Shown here piece by piece: positions 26,804 through 36,589 of a stretch of DNA of 64,000 bases. This stretch comes from an uncultured Peptostreptococcaceae bacterium. GTDB lineage: Bacteria > Bacillota > Clostridia > Peptostreptococcales > Peptostreptococcaceae. The position numbers were made by a program, and so were the translations under genes. Every line of letters begins with the position of its first letter. The first letter of the stretch is position 1. The DNA is taken from contig CAMTIM010000038.1 of the NCBI GenBank assembly GCA_947072565.1, positions 1 to 64,000 of the forward strand, written 5' to 3'. The notes beneath the pieces were generated by a model. It was not told the DNA's origin. It made no database searches and saw only the letters and a list, made by a program, of their open reading frames with translations.

Positions 26804-28429
26804 ATGAAAGAATTATATATATTAAAAATATTAGATTTATTTAAAGGGATATATAAAGCATTTGGTGTAAACTATGAAATAATGAGATTAACAGTAAATT
26901 CTAAACTTATTATGGATACTAGACGTGGTCAAAATACACTAGGTAGTAGCTCAGAAGGTAAAAATTATTTTTATATTAGTTTAATAGTATATGGGATAGT
27001 AGGTTTAATTTCAGCTCCAATAGTAGCTATGGATATAAATCCTACGATAAAAATGAGTATGTATTTTAGTTTCTTTATGATATTAATTTTAAGTGTATTC
27101 ATATCTGATTTTTCAACTATAATATTAGATATAAATGATAAAGATATAATTGTCACTAAAGGTGTAGATGCTAAAACATTAAATGCAGCTAAAATCACTC
27201 ATATATGTATATATTTATTACTTTTAAGTTTATCAATCTGTGGTGGTGGGCTAATAGCGAGCACTAGATTTGGAATAAAATTTGTATTATTATTATTATT
27301 AAGTATATTTTTAATAGATATATTAATGATTGTAATTACTGCTATAATGTATTTTATAATATTAAAGCTCTTTAGTGGTGAAAAACTAAAAGATATGCTA
27401 AACACTTTCCAAATAGTATTTCTGTTAATTTTTGTTATAGGATTTCAATTTGTAGGAAGAACATTTGAATTTGTTAATTTAGAATTTGTATATGAACCAA
27501 AAGTATGGAATATATTTATTCCTCCTATGTGGTTTGCATCAAACTTTAGCTTAATTAATGGATCTGGAGTTAGCAATATATTAAAAATAATGAGTGTTTT
27601 ATCATTAGTAGTACCAATTATTTCAATATTTATATATATTAAGTTAATACCAAAATTTGAATATAATCTTCAAAAATTAAGTGATAATACTTATAAAAAT
27701 AAGAATACTAAAGAAAAAATATCGTCAAAAATAAGTAAAGTTATATGTAAAACAAACAAAGAAAAAGCATTTTTCGATTTTTTATATAATGTTCTTAGTA
27801 AAGATAGAGAGTTTAAGACAAAGGTATATCCAACATTAGCTATGGGAGCAGTTATGCCATTTGTAATGCTAATGTCTACGTATGACAAAGGTGGTATAAT
27901 AAACTATATAGAAAATCTAAGAGGTAGCTCATATTATCTTATGGGATATATGTGTGTATTGATGGGGCAAAGTATAATAACTACTGTTAAATTTTCAAAT
28001 CAATACGAAGCGGCATGGATTTATGATGTACTTCCACTAAAAGAAAAAAGTGATATATATACTGCTATGTTTAAAGCAAGTATATATAAGTTAGTAGTAC
28101 CGATGTTTGCATTTATGAGTATTGGGTTTATATTTATCTTTGGACCTAGTGTTATAATACATTTAATTGTTATGTTTGTAGCAACAATAGTAAGTTGTAT
28201 GTTTACTTTCAAATTTAATGAAAAAATACTTCCTTTTAGTTTAGAGTATAAGAATATGAACTCAGCATCAAATTTAATGATATTATTTCAATCAATGTTT
28301 GTTGTAGGAGTAGTTGCCATAATACATTTATGGGTAAAGCAAAATTTATTATTCACAACAATTTATTTAATATCATTATTAGTAGTTATAAAATTAATTT
28401 GGAAAAATGTATTTACAATAGATAAATAA
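26804..28429 (+). CDS. ABC exporter permease, large ABC-2-like type
   Basis: 541 aa, start coupled to the ATPase stop. About 12-14 hydrophobic segments are spread over the whole chain: about 60-115, 140-215, 255-300, then a cytoplasmic region around residues 300-345, and a further set from 345 to the end. I do not recognise a named family; genome pipelines usually call such proteins 'putative ABC exporter' permeases. Because it pairs with a single ATPase, the complex would have two ATPases and one or two such permeases. Substrate unknown. Confidence 0.75.
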   Translation: MKELYILKILDLFKGIYKAFGVNYEIMRLTVNSKLIMDTRRGQNTLGSSSEGKNYFYISLIVYGIVGLISAPIVAMDINPTIKMSMYFSFFMILILSVFISDFSTIILDINDKDIIVTKGVDAKTLNAAKITHICIYLLLLSLSICGGGLIASTRFGIKFVLLLLLSIFLIDILMIVITAIMYFIILKLFSGEKLKDMLNTFQIVFLLIFVIGFQFVGRTFEFVNLEFVYEPKVWNIFIPPMWFASNFSLINGSGVSNILKIMSVLSLVVPIISIFIYIKLIPKFEYNLQKLSDNTYKNKNTKEKISSKISKVICKTNKEKAFFDFLYNVLSKDREFKTKVYPTLAMGAVMPFVMLMSTYDKGGIINYIENLRGSSYYLMGYMCVLMGQSIITTVKFSNQYEAAWIYDVLPLKEKSDIYTAMFKASIYKLVVPMFAFMSIGFIFIFGPSVIIHLIVMFVATIVSCMFTFKFNEKILPFSLEYKNMNSASNLMILFQSMFVVGVVAIIHLWVKQNLLFTTIYLISLLVVIKLIWKNVFTIDK

Positions 28430-28434
28430 ATATT

Positions 28435-28485
28435 AAAAAGGAGTATTTCTTAATGAAAAGATCACTAAGAAATACTCCTTTTTTT
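28435..28485. terminator. Bidirectional terminator
   Basis: AAAGGAGTATTTCTTA and TAAGAAATACTCCTTT form a 16-bp stem with A and T runs at the ends. It is shared by the exporter and the convergent aspD gene, whose stop codon lies in its T tract. Confidence 0.88.
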
Positions 28486-30109
28486 AATTGTTTTTCCATT
28501 TATCAACATAACCATCTAAAATCTTTTTAAGTGCAATACCTATTTGAGAATAAGCTTCGTCACAAAGGTTTGCTAGTGAAATTCGAATAGACCACTTAGG
28601 TCCTGCAAATCCACCACCACTTAATAATACTATAGAAGATTCTTCTGCTAAAGCAAACAAGACTTCTACCGGTTTATAGTTTTCTTCTAGATAGTTAGCA
28701 AAATCTTTTCCATGATGAGTTTGTGCCCATTGTAATAAGTCAAATTGAGTATAGTAAGCTGCATCATTAGGGTCAGTAGTTAACTCAAGACCTAGACTAT
28801 CAAACAATAATTTTTGTCTAGTGTGACAAATATCTATAGTCATATTTTTATATATATCCTCTTTGTCAATTAGCGCTGACGTTGAGAAAAATGCCATTTG
28901 TACTTGTTGAGGAGTAGAAAGTCCGGCAGTGTGATTAAGTGCAACTTGTCTACTATCTGCAACTATTCTATCTATAAAAGGAACTTTTTCAGGATGTGTA
29001 TTCATATCAGAATATCTTTTGTTAGTTCTCTTTTTTATAGAATAAGGAAGTTCATCTATAAGTTTATCAAATACATTTTCTTCGTGAAGTGCAAGTGTTC
29101 CTAATCTCCATCCTGTTACACCAAAATATTTAGAATAAGAGTAAGATCCAATTGTATTATAAGGAAGCTTAGCCATTAAAGACTCAAATCCATGTACAAA
29201 TGTGCCGTAAACATCATCACATATAATCATTAGATTAGAATTATGATTTTTTACTATATCTACTAACTTTTGGCTAGCTTTAGGAGATATAGCTACAGAT
29301 GGAGGATTACTAGGATTTACAACAAATAAAGCTTTTATATCGTTGTCCATAAGTTTTTCTAATTCTTTGTTAGAACATTGCCAAGTATGTTTACCATCAC
29401 TAGTTTTTTCATCTGCATTTATGTACACAACCTCAAATTCATATCTTGGAAGATGTGGAATTTCTAAATATGGTGTAAATATAGGTGTCATTATAGCTAC
29501 TTTGTCACCTTTTAATAATAAATTATTTGCAATAAGTGAATCAAAAATATAACACATAGCAGCAGTTGCACCTTCTACGGCAAAAACATTGAAATTTCCG
29601 CCTTCACCAACATTGTACTTCATCTCTTGAACTAAATACTCTTTAACTATTTTTTCTATATGAACTAGCATTCTATCAGGAAAAGGGTAGTTATCTCCAA
29701 TTATTGCATCAGTTAGCTCATATATAAAACTATCGGGGTCGAAATTAAGATTATTTATTCCATAGTCGATAATTTTCTTTAAAAAACCTATTTCTGGCAT
29801 AGTAGGATTTTCTTCAATATATTTGTATAGTCTAGAAGCTATGTTAGTTTTTCTAGGCATACCAGAAAGTGGACCTTGATTCCAAGATTGTTTACTTTCT
29901 TGGATTGCAAAGTGGCCAAATGTAAAGAATGCTTCACGAGGAAGGTGTGATATCCAGTTTGGATTACCTCTTCCTGCATCAAGTAAAGTACGAGTACTTT
30001 TTTTGTTAGGTTTAGTAGCTAGCTGTATAAGTTTATTTTTAAATTCAAAAGGACTAATTTTTCCATATATGTTTTCTAGCTCTTGTCGTTTAATATTAAT
30101 AGGTTCCAT
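28484..30109 (-). CDS. aspD: Bifunctional aspartate aminotransferase/aspartate 4-decarboxylase
   Basis: 541 aa behind AAGGAGAAG. It has a fold-type I PLP enzyme core with the Schiff-base Lys in SYSYSKYFGVTGWRLG (about residue 327), NPSNPP (about 271) and the C-terminal Arg in WSIRISLA. The long N-terminal region (ISPFEFKNKLIQLA, LDAGRGNPNW, SQ/SW-GPLSGMPR) and the ~540-aa length separate AspD from ordinary aminotransferases of ~390 aa. The enzyme converts L-aspartate to L-alanine and CO2. In some bacteria this works with an AspT antiporter to generate proton-motive force. No aspT lies next to it here. Confidence 0.92.
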   Translation of the reverse strand: MEPINIKRQELENIYGKISPFEFKNKLIQLATKPNKKSTRTLLDAGRGNPNWISHLPREAFFTFGHFAIQESKQSWNQGPLSGMPRKTNIASRLYKYIEENPTMPEIGFLKKIIDYGINNLNFDPDSFIYELTDAIIGDNYPFPDRMLVHIEKIVKEYLVQEMKYNVGEGGNFNVFAVEGATAAMCYIFDSLIANNLLLKGDKVAIMTPIFTPYLEIPHLPRYEFEVVYINADEKTSDGKHTWQCSNKELEKLMDNDIKALFVVNPSNPPSVAISPKASQKLVDIVKNHNSNLMIICDDVYGTFVHGFESLMAKLPYNTIGSYSYSKYFGVTGWRLGTLALHEENVFDKLIDELPYSIKKRTNKRYSDMNTHPEKVPFIDRIVADSRQVALNHTAGLSTPQQVQMAFFSTSALIDKEDIYKNMTIDICHTRQKLLFDSLGLELTTDPNDAAYYTQFDLLQWAQTHHGKDFANYLEENYKPVEVLFALAEESSIVLLSGGGFAGPKWSIRISLANLCDEAYSQIGIALKKILDGYVDKWKNN

Positions 30110-30145
30110 AATAACTTCTCCTTAGATTACTTTATCAAGTTTTTT

Positions 30146-30197
30146 ACTATAATATGTATTATTTGTTATTTGAAACTATAATATGTATTATTTGTTA
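30146..30197. repeat. Two direct repeats of 23 bp upstream of aspD
   Basis: An identical 23-bp AT-rich sequence beginning ACTATAATATGTATTATT occurs at 30146-30168 and 30175-30197, a 29-bp period. It lies 37-88 bp upstream of the aspD start, inside the presumed promoter. Each copy contains a TATAAT-like element on either strand. Confidence 0.9.
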
Positions 30198-30207
30198 ACT
30201 CAATATT

Positions 30208-30243
30208 GTATTAACGTCTAAATTTTTAGTATTAACGTCTAAA
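30208..30243. repeat. 15-bp tandem duplication at the 3' end of the thioesterase gene
   Basis: GTATTAACGTCTAAA occurs at 30208-30222 and 30229-30243. The second copy holds the stop codon and last codons (Arg-Arg) of the thioesterase gene, and the first is an untranslated copy just beyond it. This looks like a small slippage duplication. Confidence 0.9.
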
Positions 30244-30654
30244 ACTTTTAACTTTTTCAATTAATTTTAGATCTTCTTCAGTTTGAACTTTATCAAGTAC
30301 TAAATTATGTGGCATTTTAACACCTTTATCATCTATGCAAACAAATGTTAAGAAACCATCTACTAAAATTTTATCATCATCATTTCTAACAACTTTTCCA
30401 TAAGCTGTTAAGCTAGTTTTTCCAACATAACAAATTTTAGTTTGAATATGTATTATATCTCCTTTTTGTATAGGAGAATTAAAATTAAGTTCGTGTACTT
30501 TAACACAAACCAAATTTTCTGGATGTTTGTATTCTTTTGCAGCAGCTATAAAACAACTTTCAACAAACCACTCAGACATTCTTCCTGCAAATAGTGTTCC
30601 ATGATGATTTAAATCTTCACTTTTAACTAATTTATAAATATCATAATAATTCAT
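30232..30654 (-). CDS. Hot-dog acyl-CoA thioesterase
   Basis: 140 aa from ATG 30654 behind GGAGGG; a longer in-frame start at 30747 has no ribosome site and would add a non-homologous stretch. The hot-dog motif NHHGTLFAGRMSEWFVESCFIAA (from about residue 16) matches the YciA/BACH acyl-CoA hydrolase group, with the HGTLFAG loop around the active site. The C-terminal ~20 residues are a charged helix. These enzymes release CoA from acyl-CoA in the cytoplasm; chain-length preference cannot be inferred. Its 3' end carries a 15-bp tandem duplication. Confidence 0.87.
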   Translation of the reverse strand: MNYYDIYKLVKSEDLNHHGTLFAGRMSEWFVESCFIAAAKEYKHPENLVCVKVHELNFNSPIQKGDIIHIQTKICYVGKTSLTAYGKVVRNDDDKILVDGFLTFVCIDDKGVKMPHNLVLDKVQTEEDLKLIEKVKSFRR

Positions 30655-30787
30655 AATACCCTCCATAGACTTTATTTTATTATCTAAAAAATATAGATAC
30701 CTATAATTTTCTATATAGCAAAACAGTTTTCCTTTTATAAATGACAAATTAACATAAATTTAACTATAAATAAATAGCATATCAATA

Positions 30788-30821
30788 AAAAAGGAACTAA
30801 TCTTTAAGATTAGTTCCTTTA
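30788..30821. terminator. Intrinsic terminator
   Basis: AAAGGAACTAATCTT and AAGATTAGTTCCTTT form a near-perfect stem. It sits downstream of the DUF1002 gene and upstream of the thioesterase gene, both on the minus strand, so it most likely ends the DUF1002 transcript. Confidence 0.82.
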
Positions 30822-30846
30822 AAATTAATTATATTATAAATTATTT

Positions 30847-32091
30847 TTATTGAGCTGGAGGTATTTCACTACCTTGAGTATTTTCTTGAGAAGGTGTTTC
30901 TAAAGAAGTCTCAGGAGTTTTATTAGTATCAGTAGTAGCATCGTTAGTGTTACTATCATTACTATTTTCAGCTGTAGCATTTTTAGGTTGAGTTGGGTCT
31001 TCTTTTGTAGCATCTACTTGTGGAGTAGACTCAGTATTTGCTTTTTCATTGTTTGAATTAAATAAATTTCCAAACCAATTCATTATTTTAGCAAAGAATC
31101 CTTCTACTTCTTCAGTTGAAGGTAAATTAACTGCTTTTTCATCAGTAGCATTTATTTTTGCATCTTTACCAAGTAACTCATCATTAGTAGTTTTTAATAT
31201 ACCTAAGTCGTTACTTCCTTTAAATAAGTTACCAAACCAATTTGATATAGAATCAAGTATTCCAGAGCTTTTAACACTTTCTCCTAGTTGTTGTAAATTT
31301 TGATCAACATTACTCGATACATTTGATAAAGTATCTTTTATCTTGTTGTAGTCATAATCTTGTTGTGAGATTTTTGACATTAATGCTTCGATTTGTTTAA
31401 ATTGATCATCAGTTAAATTTACATTATAGTTGTTAGTTATATTGTTTATAGTTTCTGCTATTTGAGCAGTATCAGAAGTACCATTTTTTACGATTTCTGA
31501 TTTAATATCATTAATTACACCTGTAGCTTTATCTTGACCAATAGCATCTCCTAAATCTCCAGTAGTAACTAATTCCTCAGTAGCAAGTTCCTTTTTATCT
31601 TCAGGTAGAGCTTTCCCAGTAGCATCCTCAAAAGCTTTCATAACACCAGTTAAGGCTCCAGTTCCTGAAACTGCAAAAGGTGCAGCTGCTATTACGTTGG
31701 CATTTTCAACACCAGCAGTTGATAGAGTAGTTGCTATCATAGAACTTGTAACCCATGTAAGGTTAGCTGTCTTAACATTTATTCCGTTTCCTTTAGAAGT
31801 AGGTTCTACATAAGAACAAGAAATTGTTATTTTACCAAGTTGTTCCTCACCAGCAACTCCTTGTAAATATTTTCTTTCCTCTGCGTTGTTAACTTCTAAA
31901 ACAACTGCTTCATTTTCATTGACTCCAAAATATTTTAACATTTGTTGTTTTTGTGCTGGTTTTAAGTTTGCACCAAGAGTTACAACTTTACTACTATCAG
32001 CAAATGCTAAAGTAATAGTTGATAAACTAAGTGCAAAGGCAAGTGTTAGTGTTATTGCCTTCTTTTTTAAATTTTTAAATCCTTTATTCAT
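30847..32091 (-). CDS. Secreted DUF1002-domain protein
   Basis: 414 aa from ATG 32091 behind AAAGGA. It has a typical signal peptide: basic NKGFKNLKKKA, hydrophobic ITLTLAFALSLSTITLAFA, cleavage after AFA. The mature protein starts with DUF1002 (about residues 30-270): VVTLGANLKPAQKQQMLKYFGV, ISCSYVEPTSKGNGINV, and AAPFAVSGTGALTGVMKAFE. A predicted helical region with the duplicated motif WFGNLFKG/WFGNLFNS follows, then an Asn/Thr/Gln-rich low-complexity tail ending PPAQ. There is no LPXTG or lipobox, so it is expected to be secreted or loosely cell-wall associated. Function unknown. Confidence 0.87.
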   Translation of the reverse strand: MNKGFKNLKKKAITLTLAFALSLSTITLAFADSSKVVTLGANLKPAQKQQMLKYFGVNENEAVVLEVNNAEERKYLQGVAGEEQLGKITISCSYVEPTSKGNGINVKTANLTWVTSSMIATTLSTAGVENANVIAAAPFAVSGTGALTGVMKAFEDATGKALPEDKKELATEELVTTGDLGDAIGQDKATGVINDIKSEIVKNGTSDTAQIAETINNITNNYNVNLTDDQFKQIEALMSKISQQDYDYNKIKDTLSNVSSNVDQNLQQLGESVKSSGILDSISNWFGNLFKGSNDLGILKTTNDELLGKDAKINATDEKAVNLPSTEEVEGFFAKIMNWFGNLFNSNNEKANTESTPQVDATKEDPTQPKNATAENSNDSNTNDATTDTNKTPETSLETPSQENTQGSEIPPAQ

Positions 32092-32324
32092 AAATTTCAT
32101 TCCTTTCAACTTTAAAAGTTAAACCATAATATAACCCCACTATATTATACTATAAACTATTTTTTAGGGGAAGGGGATTACAAGTTGGTAACAAACTACA
32201 GAAAAATATGTAAGTAAAATTAAAAATAAGCTCTCTATAAATATATTGTAAATGAATTTTACTTATGCTTGTGGGACAAAATAAAAGCGTATAAAACTGA
32301 GAATTACAAAAAAGGAGGAATAGT

Positions 32325-34049
32325 ATGCTTAAATTACTAAAAGGTTTAAGTAGATACAAAGGCACAATAATTCTTATATTTGCTTTGGTATTTATTCAAT
32401 CCTTATCAGATGTTTATCTCCCTAATTTAATGAGTGATATAGTAGATAAAGGTGTGGTAAATAGTGATACAAACTATATTATAAATACAGGATTTAAAAT
32501 GATATTAGTAACAATTATAGGAGGAATTGTTACTGTCACTGCGAGTTATTTTTCATCTAAAGTAGCTATGGGATTTGGTAGGGATTTGAGAAATAAAGTA
32601 TTTGAAAAAGTAGAAAATTTTTCATTGGCTGAATTTAATCAAATAGGAACAGCATCTCTTATAACTAGAACTACAAACGATATTACTCAAATACAACAAG
32701 TACTAATGATAATGTTAAGAATGATGTTATATGCACCAATGGTTGCTATTGGTGCAAGTATAATGGCTATAAAAAAAGATGCCAAGCTTTCTTTGATTAT
32801 ATTAGTAGCAATGCCAATACTTATTATAAGTATTGCTCTTATACTAAAGAGAGCGGTGCCACTTTTTAAGTCGATGCAAAAAAATGTAGATAATTTAAAT
32901 AGAGTACTTCGTGAAAATTTAATAGGTGTAAGAGTTATTAGGGTATTTAATAAAGTAGAAGTAGAAAGCAAAAGATTTGAAGGGGCAAGTTTTAATTTAT
33001 GCGATGTTGCAATTAAGGCAAATCAGACTATAACGCTACTTATGCCACTTATGATGCTTGTAATAAATATAAGTATTTTGGCTGTAGTTTGGTTTGGAGG
33101 AGTTAGAATAGAAAATGGAAGTATGCAGGTTGGAGATTTAATTGCATTTATACAATATTTATCTCAAATAATGTTTGCACTTATGATGCTTTCTATGATG
33201 TTTGTTATGATACCCCGTGCATCAGCATCAGCAACTAGAATAAATGAAATTTTAGATATAAATCAAAAACTAAAAGATAAAGAAAATGCCCTAAAAGAAA
33301 CTAATATGAAGGGATATGTAGAATTTAAAAATGTAAGTTTCTCTTATGAAAAAGATAGTGAAAAAGTATTAAGTGATATAAGTTTTATAAGTAAGCCAGG
33401 TGAAACTACTGCAATAATTGGAGGAACGGGTTCTGGTAAATCAACTTTAGTTAAATTAATACCAAGGTTCTTTGATGCAACTGAAGGAGAAGTTTTAGTA
33501 GATGGAGTAAATGTTAAAGATTTAAATTCTAATTATCTAAGATCAAAAATAGGATATGTACCGCAAAAGGCAATACTATTTAGTGGAAGTATATTTGAAA
33601 ATTTAAAATATGGCAAGGATGACGCAAGCATTGAAGATGTAAGAAAAGCAATAGATATAGCACAGGCAAAAGGTTTTGTAGATAATATGGAAAATAAAGA
33701 AGAAACTATTATATCTCAAGGTGGTACTAACGTATCAGGTGGTCAAAAGCAAAGATTATCAATTGCACGAGCAATTATAAAAAAACCAGAAATTTATATA
33801 TTTGATGATAGTTTTTCTGCGCTAGATTTTAAAACAGATAAAGCACTTCGTAAATCTTTAGTAGATGAAACAAAAGAAGCAACAGTAATACTAGTAGCAC
33901 AAAGAGTATCAAGTGTAGTAGATGCAACTAGAATAATAGTATTAGATGAAGGTAGAGTTGCAGGAATTGGAACTCATAAAGAATTATTAGATACTTGTGA
34001 TATATATAAAGAAATAGTATCCTCACAACTTTCAAAGGAGGAGATGTAG
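32325..34049 (+). CDS. Heterodimeric ABC multidrug exporter, subunit with degenerate ATP site
   Basis: 574 aa behind AAGGAGGA. Six membrane helices (residues 1-305), then an ATPase: Walker A GGTGSGKST, canonical signature VSGGQKQRLS, and Walker B IYIFDDSFSALD. The residue after the Walker B Asp is Asp instead of the catalytic Glu. This is the hallmark of the degenerate half of BmrCD/LmrCD/EfrAB-type heterodimers. The partner gene follows after 2 bp. It exports amphipathic drugs or lipids in characterised relatives. Confidence 0.92.
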   Translation: MLKLLKGLSRYKGTIILIFALVFIQSLSDVYLPNLMSDIVDKGVVNSDTNYIINTGFKMILVTIIGGIVTVTASYFSSKVAMGFGRDLRNKVFEKVENFSLAEFNQIGTASLITRTTNDITQIQQVLMIMLRMMLYAPMVAIGASIMAIKKDAKLSLIILVAMPILIISIALILKRAVPLFKSMQKNVDNLNRVLRENLIGVRVIRVFNKVEVESKRFEGASFNLCDVAIKANQTITLLMPLMMLVINISILAVVWFGGVRIENGSMQVGDLIAFIQYLSQIMFALMMLSMMFVMIPRASASATRINEILDINQKLKDKENALKETNMKGYVEFKNVSFSYEKDSEKVLSDISFISKPGETTAIIGGTGSGKSTLVKLIPRFFDATEGEVLVDGVNVKDLNSNYLRSKIGYVPQKAILFSGSIFENLKYGKDDASIEDVRKAIDIAQAKGFVDNMENKEETIISQGGTNVSGGQKQRLSIARAIIKKPEIYIFDDSFSALDFKTDKALRKSLVDETKEATVILVAQRVSSVVDATRIIVLDEGRVAGIGTHKELLDTCDIYKEIVSSQLSKEEM

Positions 34050-34051
34050 AT

Positions 34052-35893
34052 ATGGCAAGTGAAAATAAAGGACAAAAACCTCCTATGGGTGGACCTATGG
34101 GTGGTGCTGTTGCTTTAGAAAAAGCAAAAGATTTCAAAGGTACATTAAAAAGACTTTCACTATATGTAAAAAAATATAAAAAAAGTATAATGCTAGTTTT
34201 ACTTGCATCAATACTTAGCACAATATTTTCAATAGTAAGTCCTAAAATACTTGGAAAAGCTACAACAAAGATATTTGAAGGTGTAATGATGAAATCAAAG
34301 GGCGTGCCAGGTGCTATAATCGATTTTGATTATATAGGAAAGATATTGATGGTACTTATAGTGTTATATGTTATAAGCAGTGTATTTAGTTATATGCAAC
34401 AATATATAATGGCAAAAGTAGCACAAAAGACAGTTTATGATATGAGAAAAGATGTATATGATAAATTAAATAAACTTCCACTTAAATTTTTTGACTCTCA
34501 TACTCATGGAGAATTATTAAGTAGAGTAAGTAATGATATAGACAACATAAGTTCTACATTGCAACAAAGTATAACTCAACTTATAACATCAGTTGTAACA
34601 ATAATCGGTGTAATAGCTATGATGCTTACAATAAGCCCTCTAATGACAATAGTAACAATGATAACATTGCCACTGGGAATATTGTTTATAAAGCCAATTA
34701 TAAAAAGGTCTCAAGGTGAATTTATAAAGCAACAAAGGGTAATAGGTAACTTAAATGGTCATGTCGAAGAAATGTATACGGGTCATGATGTTGTGAAATC
34801 TTTTAATAGAGAAGAATATTCTATAAATAAATTTAAAAGTATAAATGAAAAATTATACGATGCAGCTTGGAGAGCTCAGTTTATGTCAGGTATTATGATG
34901 CCTGTTATGAACTTTACCAACAACTTAGGATATGTATTTGTAGCTGTAATAGGAGGAATTCTTGTAACAAGGGGAAAAATACAAATTGGAGATATACAAG
35001 CTTTTATACAATATTCAAAACAATTTGCACAGCCCATAAGTCAAACTGCAAATATAGCTAATATAATTCAATCAACAGTAGCATCAGCAGAAAGGGTATT
35101 TGAGCTTTTAGATGAACAAGAAATGATACCTGATAGTGTTCCTAGCAAAAAAATAGAAAACCCTCAGGGGGCTGTTGAATTTGAACATGTCAAGTTTGGA
35201 TATGAGAGTGATAACATATTAATAAATGATTTAAATGTAGGAGTATTGCCTGGGCAAACTGTTGCAATAGTTGGGCCAACAGGTGCAGGAAAAACTACTT
35301 TAGTAAACTTATTACTTAGATTTTATGAATTAAACGGAGGTAAAATACTTGTTGATGGTGTAGACATAAAAGATATTACACGAAAAAATTTAAGAGATAT
35401 GTTTGGTATGGTTTTACAAGATACTTGGCTCTTTAAAGGAAGTATAAAAGATAATATAGCTTATGGAACCAATGAAAGTACAGACGAAGCTATAATAGCA
35501 GTAGCAAAAGCTGCAAATGCAGACCACTTTATAAGAACTTTGCCAAATGGTTATGATACAGAAATAAATGAAGAAGCTTCAAATATTTCACAAGGACAAA
35601 AACAATTATTAACAATAGCAAGGGCAATGCTTAAAAATCCTAAAATATTAATATTAGATGAAGCTACAAGTAGTGTTGATACAAGAACAGAGATAAACAT
35701 ACAAAAGGCAATGAATACTATGATGAAAGGAAGAACAAGTTTTGTCATAGCACATAGATTGTCTACTATAAAAGATGCAGATATAATATTAGTTATGAAA
35801 GATGGTAATGTTGTAGAAAAAGGAAATCATGAAGAGTTATTAGAGAAAGCAGGGCTTTATGCAGATCTTTATAACAGTCAATTTAGTAAATAA
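34052..35893 (+). CDS. Heterodimeric ABC multidrug exporter, catalytic subunit
   Basis: 613 aa behind AAGGAGGAG inside the end of the upstream gene. A cytoplasmic extension of ~35 residues rich in Gly/Pro/Met (KPPMGGPMGGAV) precedes six membrane helices. The ATPase has Walker A GPTGAGKTT, Walker B ILILDEATSSVD with intact catalytic Glu, and switch His in IAHRLS, but its signature reads ISQGQKQLL instead of LSGGQ. The altered signature pairs with the degenerate Walker B of the other subunit to form the non-hydrolysing site. Together they form one exporter of the BmrCD/EfrAB type. Confidence 0.93.
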   Translation: MASENKGQKPPMGGPMGGAVALEKAKDFKGTLKRLSLYVKKYKKSIMLVLLASILSTIFSIVSPKILGKATTKIFEGVMMKSKGVPGAIIDFDYIGKILMVLIVLYVISSVFSYMQQYIMAKVAQKTVYDMRKDVYDKLNKLPLKFFDSHTHGELLSRVSNDIDNISSTLQQSITQLITSVVTIIGVIAMMLTISPLMTIVTMITLPLGILFIKPIIKRSQGEFIKQQRVIGNLNGHVEEMYTGHDVVKSFNREEYSINKFKSINEKLYDAAWRAQFMSGIMMPVMNFTNNLGYVFVAVIGGILVTRGKIQIGDIQAFIQYSKQFAQPISQTANIANIIQSTVASAERVFELLDEQEMIPDSVPSKKIENPQGAVEFEHVKFGYESDNILINDLNVGVLPGQTVAIVGPTGAGKTTLVNLLLRFYELNGGKILVDGVDIKDITRKNLRDMFGMVLQDTWLFKGSIKDNIAYGTNESTDEAIIAVAKAANADHFIRTLPNGYDTEINEEASNISQGQKQLLTIARAMLKNPKILILDEATSSVDTRTEINIQKAMNTMMKGRTSFVIAHRLSTIKDADIILVMKDGNVVEKGNHEELLEKAGLYADLYNSQFSK

Positions 35894-35928
35894 TAAAAAG
35901 GTTGCATTTAGCAACCTTTTTATTATTT
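35892..35928. terminator. Bidirectional terminator
   Basis: AATAAAAAGGTTGC and GCAACCTTTTTATT form a stem with ATTTA loop between convergent genes. Confidence 0.85.
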
Positions 35929-35953
35929 ATTTTAAAATTAATTATAATTTTGA

Positions 35954-36553
35954 TTAAGGATTTACTAAACTTAGAGTAACACTACCTGAAGATATTACTC
36001 CTACAAAAGGAATAGTTTGAGGAGCATATATATCTGGAGTTGCTGTTAAATCAAAGCTTAGAGTATAATTATCTTTGTCATAATATTTTGATGTATCTGC
36101 ACCTATAGAAGAATAAGCAAACCCGTCTACTTTTAATGTTGTAAAATTAGTTTGAGTAGCTAAAATTGCATCACTATTAGTTGTACTATGATTTTCATAT
36201 GCATTGTATAAAACTACAGAGTATCCAATTGTAACTATTATCGATATTTTTTTTATTTTAGCTGTTGATTTTACAGGTTGTTGTTGTGGGCATAAGTTAA
36301 TTAATTTTGTTTCTTCTGCTATTTCTTCTCTAACATCTAAAAACTCGATAAATCCTAAGTTACCAAACGCTATTACAGAGTCAGGATAAAGGTGACCAGT
36401 TGGATCAAACATATTAGAAGGTAACAAAGCTCTAGTTAATGTAAAAACTTGATCTTGTAAAGTTTTTACTGGAAGTTGGCACACTGGTACTAAATCTTTA
36501 ATCGAGTAATCAATATCACTGTCTAGTGAATATGGAACCTTATCATTACTCAT
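35954..36553 (-). CDS. Uncharacterised protein, type-B member of duplicated pair
   Basis: 199 aa behind AAGGAGATG. I do not recognise a family. There is no signal peptide or membrane segment. It opens with MSNDKVPYSLDSD, shared with the paralogue at 37263 (MNNDKLPYSLDDN), then CQLPVKTLQDQVFTL and beta-rich Asn/Thr/Ser-rich sequence with few charged residues. Outside the N-terminus the two paralogues have diverged strongly. It follows a type-A gene 36 bp away and ends before the ABC exporter terminator. The composition and lack of a leader resemble spore coat or exosporium proteins, but that is inference. Confidence 0.7.
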   Translation of the reverse strand: MSNDKVPYSLDSDIDYSIKDLVPVCQLPVKTLQDQVFTLTRALLPSNMFDPTGHLYPDSVIAFGNLGFIEFLDVREEIAEETKLINLCPQQQPVKSTAKIKKISIIVTIGYSVVLYNAYENHSTTNSDAILATQTNFTTLKVDGFAYSSIGADTSKYYDKDNYTLSFDLTATPDIYAPQTIPFVGVISSGSVTLSLVNP

Positions 36554-36589
36554 ATTTACATCTCCTTAAAATGATATATTTTAAAAATA

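Noticed and set aside
30146-30197. CRISPR-like repeat array
   Set aside because: Only two AT-rich direct copies with a 6-bp gap and no cas genes; simple tandem duplication explains it.
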